Source: Nocardia macrotermitis (GTDB lineage Bacteria > Actinomycetota > Actinomycetes > Mycobacteriales > Mycobacteriaceae). Taken from it: DNA of 64,000 nt. Below, piece after piece: positions 30,229 to 39,490 of this stretch (position 1 is the stretch's first letter; every line of letters starts with the position of its first letter). Below the pieces are notes generated by a model. It saw nothing but the letters and a program-made list of their open reading frames with translations. It was not told where the DNA came from and ran no database searches. Both the position numbers and the translations under genes were made by a program. The stretch lies in NCBI RefSeq assembly GCF_009604405.1, contig NZ_WEGK01000009.1, forward strand, positions 62,001 to 126,000, read 5' to 3'.

Positions 30229-31758
30229 CTACACCACTCCGCTCGGCCGTCGCCGGGTGCCGGGCTGCTGGGTCGGCATCGCATTGGGCGGCACCGGATA
30301 GGGAATGCCCTTATCGGTCGTGCCGAGTGCCATATTCGGTCCGCACTGCGCGATCGCCGCCGCCGTCCGGGAATTCGGATCGGTGATCCGCGGGCGGGTG
30401 GAATTCGGTCGCGCGGCGAAGTCGAAGGCCGAGGTCATATCGCCGACGGTGCGGCGACGCCAGGCCGTCAGATTCGGTACGTCGACGCCGAAACGCCGCT
30501 CCAGCAAACGCAATTGCGAGGTGTGGTCGAAGGTCTCCGAGGCGACCAGCCCGCCGCGCGAGTACGGCGAGATGACCAGACACGGTACGCGGTAACCCAA
30601 TCCGATCGGACCCGCGACGCCCTTGGCCGCCGGGACTCGCTTCAAATCGACGGACAGATACTCGCCCGGTGTGCCGTGCGGTGCGGTCGGCGGGGTCACG
30701 TGATCGAAGAATCCGCCGTTCTCGTCGTAACTCACGATCAGCGCGGTCTTCTCCCACACCTTCGGATTCGAGGTGAGGATATCCAGCACCTGCATGATGC
30801 CCACCGCGCCGAATGCCGGTGGCAGCGCGGGATGTTCGCAGTTCATCAGCGCCGGGATCACCCAGGACACCGAGGGCAGTTTGTCCGCGGCCACGTCGGC
30901 GGCGAAATCGCTCGGATAGACCGGGGCCTTACCGCGCCGCGCGAGTTCGGAATTCGGGTCGGCGGCCTGTTTGAAACAGCTCAGCATGCCGTCCAGGAAG
31001 ACCGAGGAGACCGGGCCGATATCGCGGTTGTTGTACATCTTCCAGCTGACCCCGGCCGCGGACAGGTTCTCCGGCATGGTGCGCCAGCTGTAGGCGTTCT
31101 GCGGCAGGATGGTCGGCGTCTCGACGAGCGGCCCACCGGCGACGCCCTCGGGGTCGATGTGCGCGGACATCCAGTACAGCCGGTTCGGGTCGGTCGGGCC
31201 CAGGACCGAGCAGTGGTAGTGGTCGCAGATCGTGAACGCGTCGGCCAGTTCGTGGTGGATCGGAATGTCCTCGCGGGTGTGGTACCCCATTGCGGCAGGG
31301 CCGTTTCCGGCTCCGACGCTGGCGATCGACATCGGCATCCAGCGGTCGTTGCGCCCGCCGTTCCAGGAGGCGTGCATACCCGGCCAGCTGTGGTCCGGAT
31401 CGTTGATGCACTCGCCGTCCAGGCTCGGGCCCCGGTTGGTGTCCAGGCGGAAGGGCAGGATGTATCCGTCCGCGGTCGGGCCGATACCCGGCGCGTAGCC
31501 GTACTGCCGCCAGGCCGCGGACTTGTCGCCGAAGCCCCGCACGCCGGACATGGTGCCGAAGTAGTGGTCGAACGAGCGGTTCTCCTGCATCAGCAGCACG
31601 AAGTGCTCGATATCGCCGAGCCCGCCCATCCCGGCCGGATCGGCCGCGTACGCGCGCTCGATGATCGGATTCGCCAGCGAGGCCAGCGCCGCGACCCCGC
31701 CCGCGGCCATCGCCTTGGCCAGGAAGTCACGCCGATTGATGCCGTCGAAGAGACCCAT
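30229..31758 (-). CDS. Tat-exported phospholipase C / phosphoesterase
   Basis: A 509-residue member of the phosphoesterase family (PF04185) that includes mycobacterial PlcA-D and acid phosphatase AcpA. A Tat signal lies at residues 8-40 (NRRDFLAKAMAAGGVAALASLA). Active-site blocks are present: the N-terminal HFVLLMQENRSFDHYFGTM, the middle DPNRLYWMSAHIDPEG, and SYDENGGFFDHVTPP. It would act at the cell surface or outside, on phospholipids or other phosphate esters. A truncated TetR gene lies directly upstream on the same strand and may once have controlled it. Confidence 0.92.
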   Translation of the reverse strand: MGLFDGINRRDFLAKAMAAGGVAALASLANPIIERAYAADPAGMGGLGDIEHFVLLMQENRSFDHYFGTMSGVRGFGDKSAAWRQYGYAPGIGPTADGYILPFRLDTNRGPSLDGECINDPDHSWPGMHASWNGGRNDRWMPMSIASVGAGNGPAAMGYHTREDIPIHHELADAFTICDHYHCSVLGPTDPNRLYWMSAHIDPEGVAGGPLVETPTILPQNAYSWRTMPENLSAAGVSWKMYNNRDIGPVSSVFLDGMLSCFKQAADPNSELARRGKAPVYPSDFAADVAADKLPSVSWVIPALMNCEHPALPPAFGAVGIMQVLDILTSNPKVWEKTALIVSYDENGGFFDHVTPPTAPHGTPGEYLSVDLKRVPAAKGVAGPIGLGYRVPCLVISPYSRGGLVASETFDHTSQLRLLERRFGVDVPNLTAWRRRTVGDMTSAFDFAARPNSTRPRITDPNSRTAAAIAQCGPNMALGTTDKGIPYPVPPNAMPTQQPGTRRRPSGVV

Positions 31759-31860
31759 GCCGCCCCGAATCCTTCCGGATTGTGAAATGAATCAGTTTTA
31801 ATACTCGTCGATCACACTATCGGACAACGTATCCCGTCGCCGGATACCCCATCCTGGCAC

Positions 31861-32187
31861 CTACGGCACACTCCGGCGGGGCGACCATCGGGCAGGCGAT
31901 CGGCGTGGCCATGGAACCTCGAACACCTCGCCCCCGCCCGCCGTGCGCACCGCGTCGAGCAGTTTCGGATCGGCCTCGTCGTAGAGGACCAGCATCTCCT
32001 TGGTGCCGAAATACCGGTAGATCGAACTCGGTGAGACGTCCGCCGCCGCGGCGACCCGCTCCACCGTCACCTCGCGATAACCGTTCTCGTCGAACAGATC
32101 CAGCGCGACCTGCTGGATACGGGCCATCGCCTCGTACTTCCGGCGCTCCCACAGGATCGGCGCGGATTCCGGAGTGGACTCGAACAT
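31861..32187 (-). pseudogene. Truncated TetR-family regulator
   Basis: The frame starts at ATG 32187 (MFESTPESAPILWERRKYEA). It has a normal TetR DNA-binding domain (QVALDLFDENGYREVTVERVAAAADVSPSSIYRYFGTKE). After residue 80 or so, homology fades and the frame ends at residue 108, whereas TetR proteins are about 190-200 residues long. The other frames downstream do not restore a ligand domain. It is probably a 3'-deleted remnant, though a free DNA-binding domain could still act. Confidence 0.7.
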
Positions 32188-32225
32188 GTCATCGCCGAGA
32201 ATACCGGGGCACCCCCGGAAACGGG

Positions 32226-32257
32226 CGAAGGCCCCGGTCGAGTGACCGGGGCCTTCG
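32226..32257 (-). terminator. rpsA terminator
   Basis: A perfect 14-bp stem (CGAAGGCCCCGGTC with its complement) with a four-base loop GAGT lies 13 bases beyond the rpsA stop codon. On the minus strand it is followed by CCCGTTTCC. Confidence 0.85.
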
Positions 32258-32270
32258 TCGGATGTGCGAA

Positions 32271-33749
32271 TTACGCGTTGCCGGACAGCTTCTCGCGCAG
32301 CGCGGCGAGCTGCGCGTCGCTGGCGAGCGAACCACCGGCCGACTCCGAAGCGGAGGACGACGACGAGGAAGTGGTCGCCTGCGCACCGCTCTCGGAGGAG
32401 TAGTTCGACGAACCACCGTTCGCGGCCTCGGCGGCGGCGTCGGCGGCCATCTTCTCCATCTGCGTGGTGTGCATCTTGTGGCGACGCTCCGCCTCGGCGT
32501 AGCGACCCTCCCACTCCTCGCGCTGCTTCTCGAAGCCCTCGAGCCACTCGTTGGTGTCGGGGTCGAAGCCTTCGGGGAAGATGTAGTTGCCCTGCTCGTC
32601 GTAGCTGTCGGCCATGCCGTACTTCGACGGGTCGAACTCGGCGTGGTAGTCCTCGTTCGCCTGCTTCAGCGACAGCGAGATCCGGCGACGCTCCAGGTCG
32701 ATGTCGATGACCTTGACCATCGCGTCGTCGCCGACGGCGACAACCTGGTCCGGCACCTCGACGTGGCGCTCGGCCAGCTCGGAGATGTGCACCAGGCCCT
32801 CGATGCCCTCTTCGACGCGCACGAACGCACCGAACGGAACCAGCTTGGTGACCTTGCCGGGCACGATCTGGCCGATGGCGTGGGTGCGGGCGAACTGACG
32901 CCACGGGTCTTCCTGAGTCGCCTTGAGCGACAGCGAAACCCGCTCGCGGTCCAGGTCGACGTCGAGCACCTCGACGGTGACCTCCATGCCGACCTCGACA
33001 ACCTCGGACGGGTGGTCGATGTGCTTCCAGGACAGCTCGGAGACGTGCACCAGACCGTCGACGCCGCCGAGATCGACGAACGCACCGAAGTTGACGATCG
33101 AGGACACGACGCCCTTGCGGACCTGGCCCTTCTGCAGCTGGTGCAGGAACTCGCTGCGGACCTCGGACTGGGTCTGCTCCAGCCAGGCGCGACGCGACAG
33201 AACGACGTTGTTACGGTTCTTGTCCAGCTCGATGATCTTCGCCTCGATCTCCTTGCCGACGTACGGCTGCAGATCGCGGACCCGGCGCATCTCGACCAGC
33301 GACGCCGGCAGGAAGCCGCGCAGGCCGATGTCCAGGATCAGACCGCCCTTCACGACCTCGATGACGGTGCCCTTGACGGCCTCGTCCTTCTCCTTGAGCT
33401 CCTCGATCGTGCCCCACGCCCGCTCGTACTGCGCGCGCTTCTTCGACAGGATCAGGCGGCCTTCCTTGTCCTCCTTGGTGAGAACGAGGGCCTCGACCTC
33501 ATCACCCACGGAAACGACCTCATTCGGGTCGACATCGTGTTTGATGGACAGTTCGCGGGAAGGGATGACGCCTTCGGTCTTGTAACCGATGTCGAGCAGA
33601 ACCTCGTCGCGATCGACCTTGACGATGGTGCCTTCGACGATGTCGCCATCGTTGAAGTACTTGATCGTCTTGTCGATGGCGGCGAGGAAGTCCTCGGCGG
33701 AGCCGATGTCGTTGACGGCTACCTGCGGCGAGGTGACGGTGGTGGGCAT
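32271..33749 (-). CDS. rpsA: 30S ribosomal protein S1
   Basis: A 492-residue S1 of the actinobacterial type with four S1 domains, in order from about residues 35 (GDIVEGTIVKVDRDEVLLDIG), 120 (VKGTVIEVVKGGLILDIG), 205 (RKGVVSSIVNFGAFVDLGG) and 290 (VPGKVTKLVPFGAFVRVEEG). The acidic/helical tail ends GGSLASDAQLAALREKLSGNA, the segment linked in M. tuberculosis to pyrazinamide action and trans-translation. ATG 33749 (MPTTVTSPQVAVNDIG) is chosen over an upstream in-frame start at 33791, matching relatives. Confidence 0.97.
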   Translation of the reverse strand: MPTTVTSPQVAVNDIGSAEDFLAAIDKTIKYFNDGDIVEGTIVKVDRDEVLLDIGYKTEGVIPSRELSIKHDVDPNEVVSVGDEVEALVLTKEDKEGRLILSKKRAQYERAWGTIEELKEKDEAVKGTVIEVVKGGLILDIGLRGFLPASLVEMRRVRDLQPYVGKEIEAKIIELDKNRNNVVLSRRAWLEQTQSEVRSEFLHQLQKGQVRKGVVSSIVNFGAFVDLGGVDGLVHVSELSWKHIDHPSEVVEVGMEVTVEVLDVDLDRERVSLSLKATQEDPWRQFARTHAIGQIVPGKVTKLVPFGAFVRVEEGIEGLVHISELAERHVEVPDQVVAVGDDAMVKVIDIDLERRRISLSLKQANEDYHAEFDPSKYGMADSYDEQGNYIFPEGFDPDTNEWLEGFEKQREEWEGRYAEAERRHKMHTTQMEKMAADAAAEAANGGSSNYSSESGAQATTSSSSSSASESAGGSLASDAQLAALREKLSGNA

Positions 33750-34027
33750 ATGTTGGGTTGCTCCGGACGGATTGTGGTCGGTAGTGGACATTGGAACTTT
33801 CGGTTTTGCTGTTGACTCACAGCCACGGGACTACGTTGGACCTGCACAGCACATCGCCGCGACACAGCACAACGCTGTACTCATTACCTGGACTCACAGC
33901 TCACGAGTGACATCAGCGATCACGTACTCGGTACGCGAGCACTGAAGACACTCGCGGGAAACAGCGTACGCGACGTGCGTTGTACCAAGCAAACAAGGGT
34001 CCCCCGGTATGTCGATACCCTTCCATC

Positions 34028-34948
34028 ATGCCTCGAGACCACCCCGATTTCTCGCCCGAAGAGCCTCACCCACAACGGGAACAACCCGAACCGCCGCGCC
34101 CGCAGACCCCCGAGGAACGGCACGCGCAGGCCAACGCATTGCTCGGTACAACCGGGGTGAGCCGCACCGGCATCGACTCCGCGGCCAGTGCCCGCGCGAG
34201 CCGCGCCTGGTGGGACGCCGATGCCGCGCAGTATCACGACACGCACGCGGAGTTCCTCGGCGTGGACTCCCCCGACGGCGAGTTCGTCTGGTGTCCCGAG
34301 GGTCTGCACGAGGGCGACTGGCATCTGCTCGGCGATATCGCCGGTAAACGGATCCTGGAGATCGGCTGCGGTTCGGCCCCGTGCTCGCGCTGGCTGGCCG
34401 CGCACGGCGCGGATCCGGTCGGGCTGGACCTCTCGCGCGGCATGCTCGAACGCGGACTGGCCGCGATGGCGCGCGGGGGTCCGCGGGTGCCGCTCGTGCA
34501 GGCCGGCGCCGAGGAGTTGCCGTTCGCCGACGAATCGTTCGATCTGGCCTGTTCGGCCTTCGGCGCGGTGCCGTTCGTCGCCGACTCCGCCCGCGTCATG
34601 CGGGAGGTGGCCCGGGTGCTGCGTCCGGGCGGCCGCTGGGTGTTCTCGGTGAATCACCCGATGCGCTGGATCTTCCCCGACGATCCGGGCCCGGACGGCC
34701 TGCGCGCCACCATGCCGTACTTCGACCGCACCCCGTACGTCGAGGTGGACGACGAGGACAACGCCACCTACGTCGAACACCATCGCACCGTCGGCGACCG
34801 CGTCCGCGAGATCGTCGCCGCCGGACTCGTGCTGGTCGACCTGATCGAACCCGACTGGCCGGAGTGGCTCGACCGCGAGTGGGGCCAGTGGAGCCCCCTG
34901 CGCGGCGAAATCTTCCCCGGCACAGCAATTTTCGTCACCGAGAAGTAG
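34028..34948 (+). CDS. SAM-dependent methyltransferase, class I
   Basis: A 306-residue protein with a Rossmann methyltransferase core. Motif I is ILEIGCGSAPCSRWLAAHG, followed by GLDLSRGMLERG (motif II region), PFADESFDLACSAFGAVPF (motif IV) and VLRPGGRWVFSVNHP (post motif). The N-terminal 60 residues are Pro/Glu-rich and probably flexible. The substrate is unknown; the type is common in mycolata beside rpsA. It is divergent from rpsA. Confidence 0.87.
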   Translation: MPRDHPDFSPEEPHPQREQPEPPRPQTPEERHAQANALLGTTGVSRTGIDSAASARASRAWWDADAAQYHDTHAEFLGVDSPDGEFVWCPEGLHEGDWHLLGDIAGKRILEIGCGSAPCSRWLAAHGADPVGLDLSRGMLERGLAAMARGGPRVPLVQAGAEELPFADESFDLACSAFGAVPFVADSARVMREVARVLRPGGRWVFSVNHPMRWIFPDDPGPDGLRATMPYFDRTPYVEVDDEDNATYVEHHRTVGDRVREIVAAGLVLVDLIEPDWPEWLDREWGQWSPLRGEIFPGTAIFVTEK

Positions 34949-34981
34949 CGATCGCGGCCGGGGAAAACGGGTTCGACCGTT

Positions 34982-35740
34982 TCACGCCTTGGGGATCGGC
35001 ATGGTCTCCGGGGAGGCCGGGGCCGAGGCGATGGGCATCGCTTCGGTGGCGGCGCTGTCGCTGGGCGTGGTGGTCGGGGTGACGCTCGTGCTGGAACTGG
35101 AACTCGCGCTGCCGCTCGTCTCTCCGGCGCCGACCTTCGCGCTGACCGGTGCCGGGCCGGTGAAGGCGGGCAGGGCGGCGTAGCGGGGGTCGATCTTGGC
35201 GGTGCGGCTGGCATTGACGATCCAGGCGCGGGCACGGGTGAGGGCATGGCCGGGGAACATCGAATCCCAGCGCATGTCGTCGGCGGCGTTGTACGGCAGC
35301 TTGCCGCGCACGTCGGGCGCGTACGGATGCGGCGGGAACATGTTCGGGAAGCCGACCTTGGGCACGACCGCGGCTTCGCGGGCACCCGGCCGCCCGTTCT
35401 CCGGGCACATGATCTTCAGGATCGCGCTGCAATTGGCCTTGGGCACCACGATCCCGGCGGTGAAGCCGAGACCGGACTCCCGATCCGGCAGCGGAAACTT
35501 CTCCAGCCGCAACAGCGCGGGCTGACCGTTCACCGTGATGGAGTGCGCCTCGAGCAGACAGCCGAACTCGGCCTGCAACTCGGTGAGCCGACGGCGCAGC
35601 GTGTCCTCGTCCTCGAGTGGCGCGGGCAGGTCCGGCGTCGCGTCGATATAGGTCAGCGTGATGATGTCACGAGTCTTCGGATCCCCCCAGGTGTTCTGGT
35701 CGAGCTGTTGCAGTCCCCCGGTTTCGAACGAGATTGGCAC
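34982..35740 (-). CDS. Hypothetical protein with Ser/Thr/Pro-rich tail
   Basis: A 252-residue protein (MPISFETGGLQQLDQNTWGD) without signal peptide or membrane segment. About residues 1-200 look folded, with conserved-looking blocks (VVPKANCSAILKIMCPENGRPG, HALTRARAWIVNASRTAKIDPRYAAL). The last 50 residues are Ser/Thr/Ala/Pro repeats. I do not recognise the family. It converges on the methyltransferase gene. Confidence 0.7.
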   Translation of the reverse strand: MPISFETGGLQQLDQNTWGDPKTRDIITLTYIDATPDLPAPLEDEDTLRRRLTELQAEFGCLLEAHSITVNGQPALLRLEKFPLPDRESGLGFTAGIVVPKANCSAILKIMCPENGRPGAREAAVVPKVGFPNMFPPHPYAPDVRGKLPYNAADDMRWDSMFPGHALTRARAWIVNASRTAKIDPRYAALPAFTGPAPVSAKVGAGETSGSASSSSSTSVTPTTTPSDSAATEAMPIASAPASPETMPIPKA

Positions 35741-35940
35741 GCGACCACGCTACCTACACGTGATGTCTACGCATGTCCTGGGGCGTTTTGTACTCAATAC
35801 GTGACGCGTTTTTAACCAATCCTGGACAAAACCTACGTTTAGTTTGTTTCGCTCCCGGGCAGGGCAAACTCCGAGCAGACCGGACGATGGGCCGCGATCG
35901 ATGACCGCGGCCCATCCTCGTCTCCGGCACCCGTGCCCGC

Positions 35941-36123
35941 TCAGTCCGGGCCGGGCGCGGCTCGTGGTTTCGGCGATCGGCCCGCCTGTTCGAGGGCCTT
36001 GCGCAACGCGTATTCGATCTGGGCGTTCACGCTGCGCAGATCGTCGGCCGCCCACTTGGCGATCGCCTCGTGGACGGCCGGATCGAGCCGCAGCAGCACC
36101 TTCTTGGGCTCGCGCGCGACCAT
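35941..36123 (-). CDS. Ribbon-helix-helix (Arc-type) small protein
   Basis: A 60-residue protein, MVAREPKKVLLRLDPAVHEA, with the pattern of an Arc/HicB-like ribbon-helix-helix: a short strand (KVLLRLD), then two helices (PAVHEAIAKWAADD and SVNAQIEYALRKALEQ). Its ATG shares one base with the stop of the SPFH gene (TGATG), so it is coupled to it. It could be a repressor of this pair; no toxin gene is next to it. Confidence 0.8.
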   Translation of the reverse strand: MVAREPKKVLLRLDPAVHEAIAKWAADDLRSVNAQIEYALRKALEQAGRSPKPRAAPGPD

Positions 36124-37079
36124 CAGGAGTACAGGGTCCCGGTGTTGACCACGGGCTGTGCGGCGCGATCACCACACAGCACCACCAGCAGGTTCGACAC
36201 CATCGACGCCTTGCGCTCCTCGTCGAGATCGACCATGCCCTCGTCGGACAGACGCTGCAACGCCATGCCGACCATGCCCACCGCGCCGTCGACGATGCGG
36301 CTGCGCGCCGCGACCACCTGACTGGCCTGCTGACGCACCAGCATCGCCTGGGCGATCTCCGGCGCGTAGGCCAGGTGCGTGATCCGGGCCTCGAGGATTT
36401 CGATACCGGCCATCTCGGTGCGCTCGCGCAGTTCGGCGGTCATCTCCTCGGCGACCTCGGCGCCGTTGCGCAGGCTGGTGCGGGACTGGTCGCCGGTGGG
36501 AGCGTCGGGCTCGGAGGCGGCAGCCTGCGTAACCACGGAGAGCCCCGCGGACACCGCATCGGGCGCAGCATCGTAGGGGTGGGTGGTGGCCAGGTGCCGG
36601 ACGGCGGTTTCGGACTGGGTGCGCACGTATTCCTCGTAGTCGTCGACCGAGAAGGCGGCCTTGAAACTGTCCACCACGCGGTAGACGACCACGGCCGCGA
36701 TCTCGACCGGATTGCCGTCCGAATCGTTGACCTTCAGCTTCTGGGTCTCGAAGTTGCGCACCCGCAATGAGATTCGCCGTTTGGCCGTGAGCGGCACCAG
36801 CCAGAAGAAGCCCGCGTCACTCACCGAACCGATGTACTTGCCGAAGAACTGCAACACCTTCGCCTCGTTCGGGCCGACGGTCGTCAGCCCGGTCAGGGCG
36901 AGCACCGCGATGCCGAAGACGACGTACCCGACCACGGCTCCGAGGCCCGCCCCGGCGCCACCGCCCTCCGACGCCGAACTCGACGCCGCGACCCCGCCGA
37001 GTAGCCCGGCGATCCCCACGACCAGCAACACCAACAGCATCAAGAACCCGTTGAGCCGAAAGGCCCGCCGCAACTCCAT
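36123..37079 (-). CDS. SPFH/band 7 membrane protein with inserted repeat
   Basis: A 318-residue stomatin/prohibitin-type protein. Two hydrophobic segments near the N-terminus (LMLLVLLVVGIAGLLGG and VVGYVVFGIAVLAL) anchor it, followed by the SPFH domain (VGPNEAKVLQFFGKYIGSV...RVRNFETQKLKVNDSDGNPVEIAAVVVYRV) and the coiled C-part (ILEARITHLAYAPEIAQAMLVRQQASQVVAARSRIVDGAVGM). Relatives read TTHPYD...SLRNxxEV. Here about 27 residues from copy 2 of the 65-bp repeat are inserted. ATG 37079 is chosen because GGGAGG lies five bases ahead. Confidence 0.88.
   Translation of the reverse strand: MELRRAFRLNGFLMLLVLLVVGIAGLLGGVAASSSASEGGGAGAGLGAVVGYVVFGIAVLALTGLTTVGPNEAKVLQFFGKYIGSVSDAGFFWLVPLTAKRRISLRVRNFETQKLKVNDSDGNPVEIAAVVVYRVVDSFKAAFSVDDYEEYVRTQSETAVRHLATTHPYDAAPDAVSAGLSVVTQAAASEPDAPTGDQSRTSLRNGAEVAEEMTAELRERTEMAGIEILEARITHLAYAPEIAQAMLVRQQASQVVAARSRIVDGAVGMVGMALQRLSDEGMVDLDEERKASMVSNLLVVLCGDRAAQPVVNTGTLYS
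36502..36566 (-). repeat. Dispersed repeat, copy 2, inside the SPFH gene
   Basis: On the minus strand it begins GCGCCCGATGCGG and contains GTGGTTACGC and CTGCCGCCTCCG, matching copy 1 in pheS apart from about 10 extra bases before the TTACGC core. It is translated as APDAVSAGLSVVTQAAASEP, the same reading frame as in pheS. Confidence 0.75.
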
Positions 37080-37147
37080 GACATCCTCCCAATATTGAAG
37101 TGATATCACTACGATAGCTCCGTGATGTCAGGGATGTCCAGGAGAAT

Positions 37148-38497
37148 TCAGGCCGGGCGGATATTGCGGTTGCAGCGGAACAGGTTGGCCGGGTCGAGAT
37201 CGGACTTCAGCGCGGCCAGCCGGGCGTAGGTGGCGGGTGTGTATCCGGCTCGGGTCTGGGCTTCGCCGGCGCGGTCGCCCGCACCGTAGAGGAAGGTGGG
37301 GCTGTGGCCGATGCTCCAGGGGGACAACGCTTTCGCGATCAGGTCGTGCTGGTCGCCGATCGCGGTGCCGTCGGTTTCGGGGCCGGTGATGAAGCGGGCG
37401 AGATATTCCGCGTCGCGGTGATCGATGGAGACGTTCGCCGGGCCCGGACGACATAGCGCGCCACCGAGATGCCGGATTCCGGCCACCACCGGTACGGCGC
37501 TGTCCGGACCCGTGGCATCCAGAAACGCTTGCGCCGCATCGGCACTCAGCTCCGTCAGCAGTGCGTTGGTCGCGGCGTAGGCGTGTGGGAAGGGCGGGTC
37601 GCTGTAGATCGCGTGGGTGTCGGTGTAGGGCATCATTCGCAGGTCGTCGGTCAGGCGGGGACCGATCGCGCGCAGCGGCGCGACGAGACGTTCGCCGTCC
37701 CGCCCGGATCCGGTGTAGGCGATGTTCACGGTGGCGATGTACCTGCCGCGCAACGGTTCCGGGATCACCGGGAGGTCGGGCATGGTCATCATGGTGATCG
37801 CCGAGGTCAGCTCCTCGGGCAACTCCCAGGTCCACTGCCGCCACGCCTCGAGGGCCGGTTCCACGAGTCCGGTGTCGAAGATCAATCGGCCGCCGTAGAC
37901 CGTGGTGATCGGGAAGAGGTCGAGTTCGAGCGCGGTGACCACACCGAAGTTGCCGCCGGTGCCCAGGACCGCGCCGAACAGTTCGTCGCCGGGAGTGAGC
38001 CGACGCAGTCGTCCGTCCGCGGTCACCAGCTCGATCGCTCGGACATGGTCGGCGGCATAACCGAAGGTCCGGGCCAGAATGCCGAGGCCGCCGCCGAGGT
38101 GATAGCCGACTACCCCGACCGAAGGGGAGGAACCGTTCAGCGGTGCCAGACCGTGCTTCGCAGCCGCCTCGATCAAGGCCTCGGCCTGCACGCCCGCACC
38201 CACCCGCGCGGTGCGGGCAGCGGCGTCGACGGTGACCTCTCGCATGCGCCGCGTACTGATCAGCACCCCGCCGTCGGCGGCCACCGACAGCCCGTGTCCG
38301 GTCGCCTGCACCGCCACCGGAAATCCGTGCCGCGCAGCGAATTCCACCGCGCTGCGCACATCCTCGGCGTGCAGTGCGCCGACCACCAGGGCGGGCCGGT
38401 GGGTGTAGGCGGTCTGGAAGCCCGCGACCTCCTCGTCGTATCCGGACATGCCGGGCCGGAACAGCGGGCCGGTGATTTCGGGAAGCGTCGTCGTCAT
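37148..38497 (-). CDS. FAD-linked oxidase, BBE-domain type
   Basis: A 449-residue berberine-bridge-like oxidase. The FAD-binding domain includes VAVQATGHGLSV, where His68 is the likely covalent FAD attachment, and SVGVVGYHLGGGLGILARTFGYAAD, which lacks the Cys used by bicovalent members. The C-terminal BBE motif is LFRCNRNIRPA. Such enzymes oxidise alcohols, sugars or alkaloid-like substrates with oxygen. ATG 38497 (MTTTLPEITG) is chosen. A LysR gene is divergent, 71 bp away, and is the probable regulator. Confidence 0.9.
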   Translation of the reverse strand: MTTTLPEITGPLFRPGMSGYDEEVAGFQTAYTHRPALVVGALHAEDVRSAVEFAARHGFPVAVQATGHGLSVAADGGVLISTRRMREVTVDAAARTARVGAGVQAEALIEAAAKHGLAPLNGSSPSVGVVGYHLGGGLGILARTFGYAADHVRAIELVTADGRLRRLTPGDELFGAVLGTGGNFGVVTALELDLFPITTVYGGRLIFDTGLVEPALEAWRQWTWELPEELTSAITMMTMPDLPVIPEPLRGRYIATVNIAYTGSGRDGERLVAPLRAIGPRLTDDLRMMPYTDTHAIYSDPPFPHAYAATNALLTELSADAAQAFLDATGPDSAVPVVAGIRHLGGALCRPGPANVSIDHRDAEYLARFITGPETDGTAIGDQHDLIAKALSPWSIGHSPTFLYGAGDRAGEAQTRAGYTPATYARLAALKSDLDPANLFRCNRNIRPA

Positions 38498-38568
38498 GTC
38501 TCGAACTCTGCCCGCGCCCGAATCAGAAGTACAACAGATAGTTTTTCTCGAAGCCATAATAATCAGTT

Positions 38569-39477
38569 ATGGAACTGCGGCAGCTGCGCTACTTCGTCAC
38601 CGTGGTCGAGGAGGCCAACTTCACCCGGGCCGCCGCGCGCTTGCACCTGACCCAGCCCGGCCTGTCCGCGCAGATCCGGCAGTTGGAGAAGGAAGTCGGT
38701 CAGCCACTGCTGGATCGCTCCGGCCGATCGGTCACCCCGACCGCGACCGGCACCGCGGTGCTCCCCCATGCCCGCGCGGCATTGCAAGCGGCACAGCAGA
38801 TTTCGCATACCGTGGACGAGTTCAGCGGCCTGCTGCGCGGGCAGGTCCGGATCGGGCTGATCTCCGGCGCGGCGCTCGGCGAGGTGGATATCGCCGCGGT
38901 GCTCACCACCTTCCACCGGGATCATCCGCAGGTCGGCATCAGCCTGACCGAGGACACCTCCGAACGCATGATGGCCGCGGTCGGGCGCGGCGATCTCGAT
39001 ATCGCGCTGGTCGCCCTGACCGGCGCCGAACCGGATCCCGGCGTGGGTGCGGATATCGTGTTCGACACCCGGATCAATGCCGCGGTCGCCGCCGACGACC
39101 ACGAATTCGGCAGCCGGACAACCCTTTCGGAGCTGCGCGAGCGGCCGCTGATCTGCCTGTCGCGCGGCACGGGCATTCGCGGCGTCCTCGAACGCGCCTG
39201 CGCCGCCGCCGGTTTCGAACCGCGCGTCGAATTCGAGGCCGCCGCACCGCCGCTGTTGCTCCGCCTCGCCGCGGGCGGTCTGGGCGTGGCCGTGGTGCCC
39301 GACCTCTCCCCCGCGCAGGCGGCGGCCGCGGGCGTCCGCATGGTCGAGATCGAACCCGAGCTGCGCGGCCGCCTCGCCCTCACCTGGCGCGCGGACCGCC
39401 CGGCCGCCCCCGCCGCGAAAGTGCTACTGGGACAACTGCGTATCGCGTTGGCAACCCGGCATCAAGGCACGGATTGA
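38569..39477 (+). CDS. LysR-family transcriptional regulator
   Basis: A 302-residue LysR protein. The N-terminal winged helix-turn-helix (MELRQLRYFVTVVEEANFTRAAARLHLTQPGLSAQIRQLEKEVG) and the two-lobed effector domain (RGQVRIGLISG, RPLICLSRGTGIRGVL, AAGGLGVAVVPDLS) are complete. It is divergent from the FAD oxidase and probably binds the A/T-rich gap 38498-38568 between them. Confidence 0.93.
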   Translation: MELRQLRYFVTVVEEANFTRAAARLHLTQPGLSAQIRQLEKEVGQPLLDRSGRSVTPTATGTAVLPHARAALQAAQQISHTVDEFSGLLRGQVRIGLISGAALGEVDIAAVLTTFHRDHPQVGISLTEDTSERMMAAVGRGDLDIALVALTGAEPDPGVGADIVFDTRINAAVAADDHEFGSRTTLSELRERPLICLSRGTGIRGVLERACAAAGFEPRVEFEAAAPPLLLRLAAGGLGVAVVPDLSPAQAAAAGVRMVEIEPELRGRLALTWRADRPAAPAAKVLLGQLRIALATRHQGTD

Positions 39478-39490
39478 GTCCGCCGCGCGG

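Noticed and set aside
35941..36123. Toxin-antitoxin module
   Set aside because: Only an antitoxin-like DNA-binding protein is present; the partner is an SPFH membrane protein, and no toxin fold is encoded nearby.
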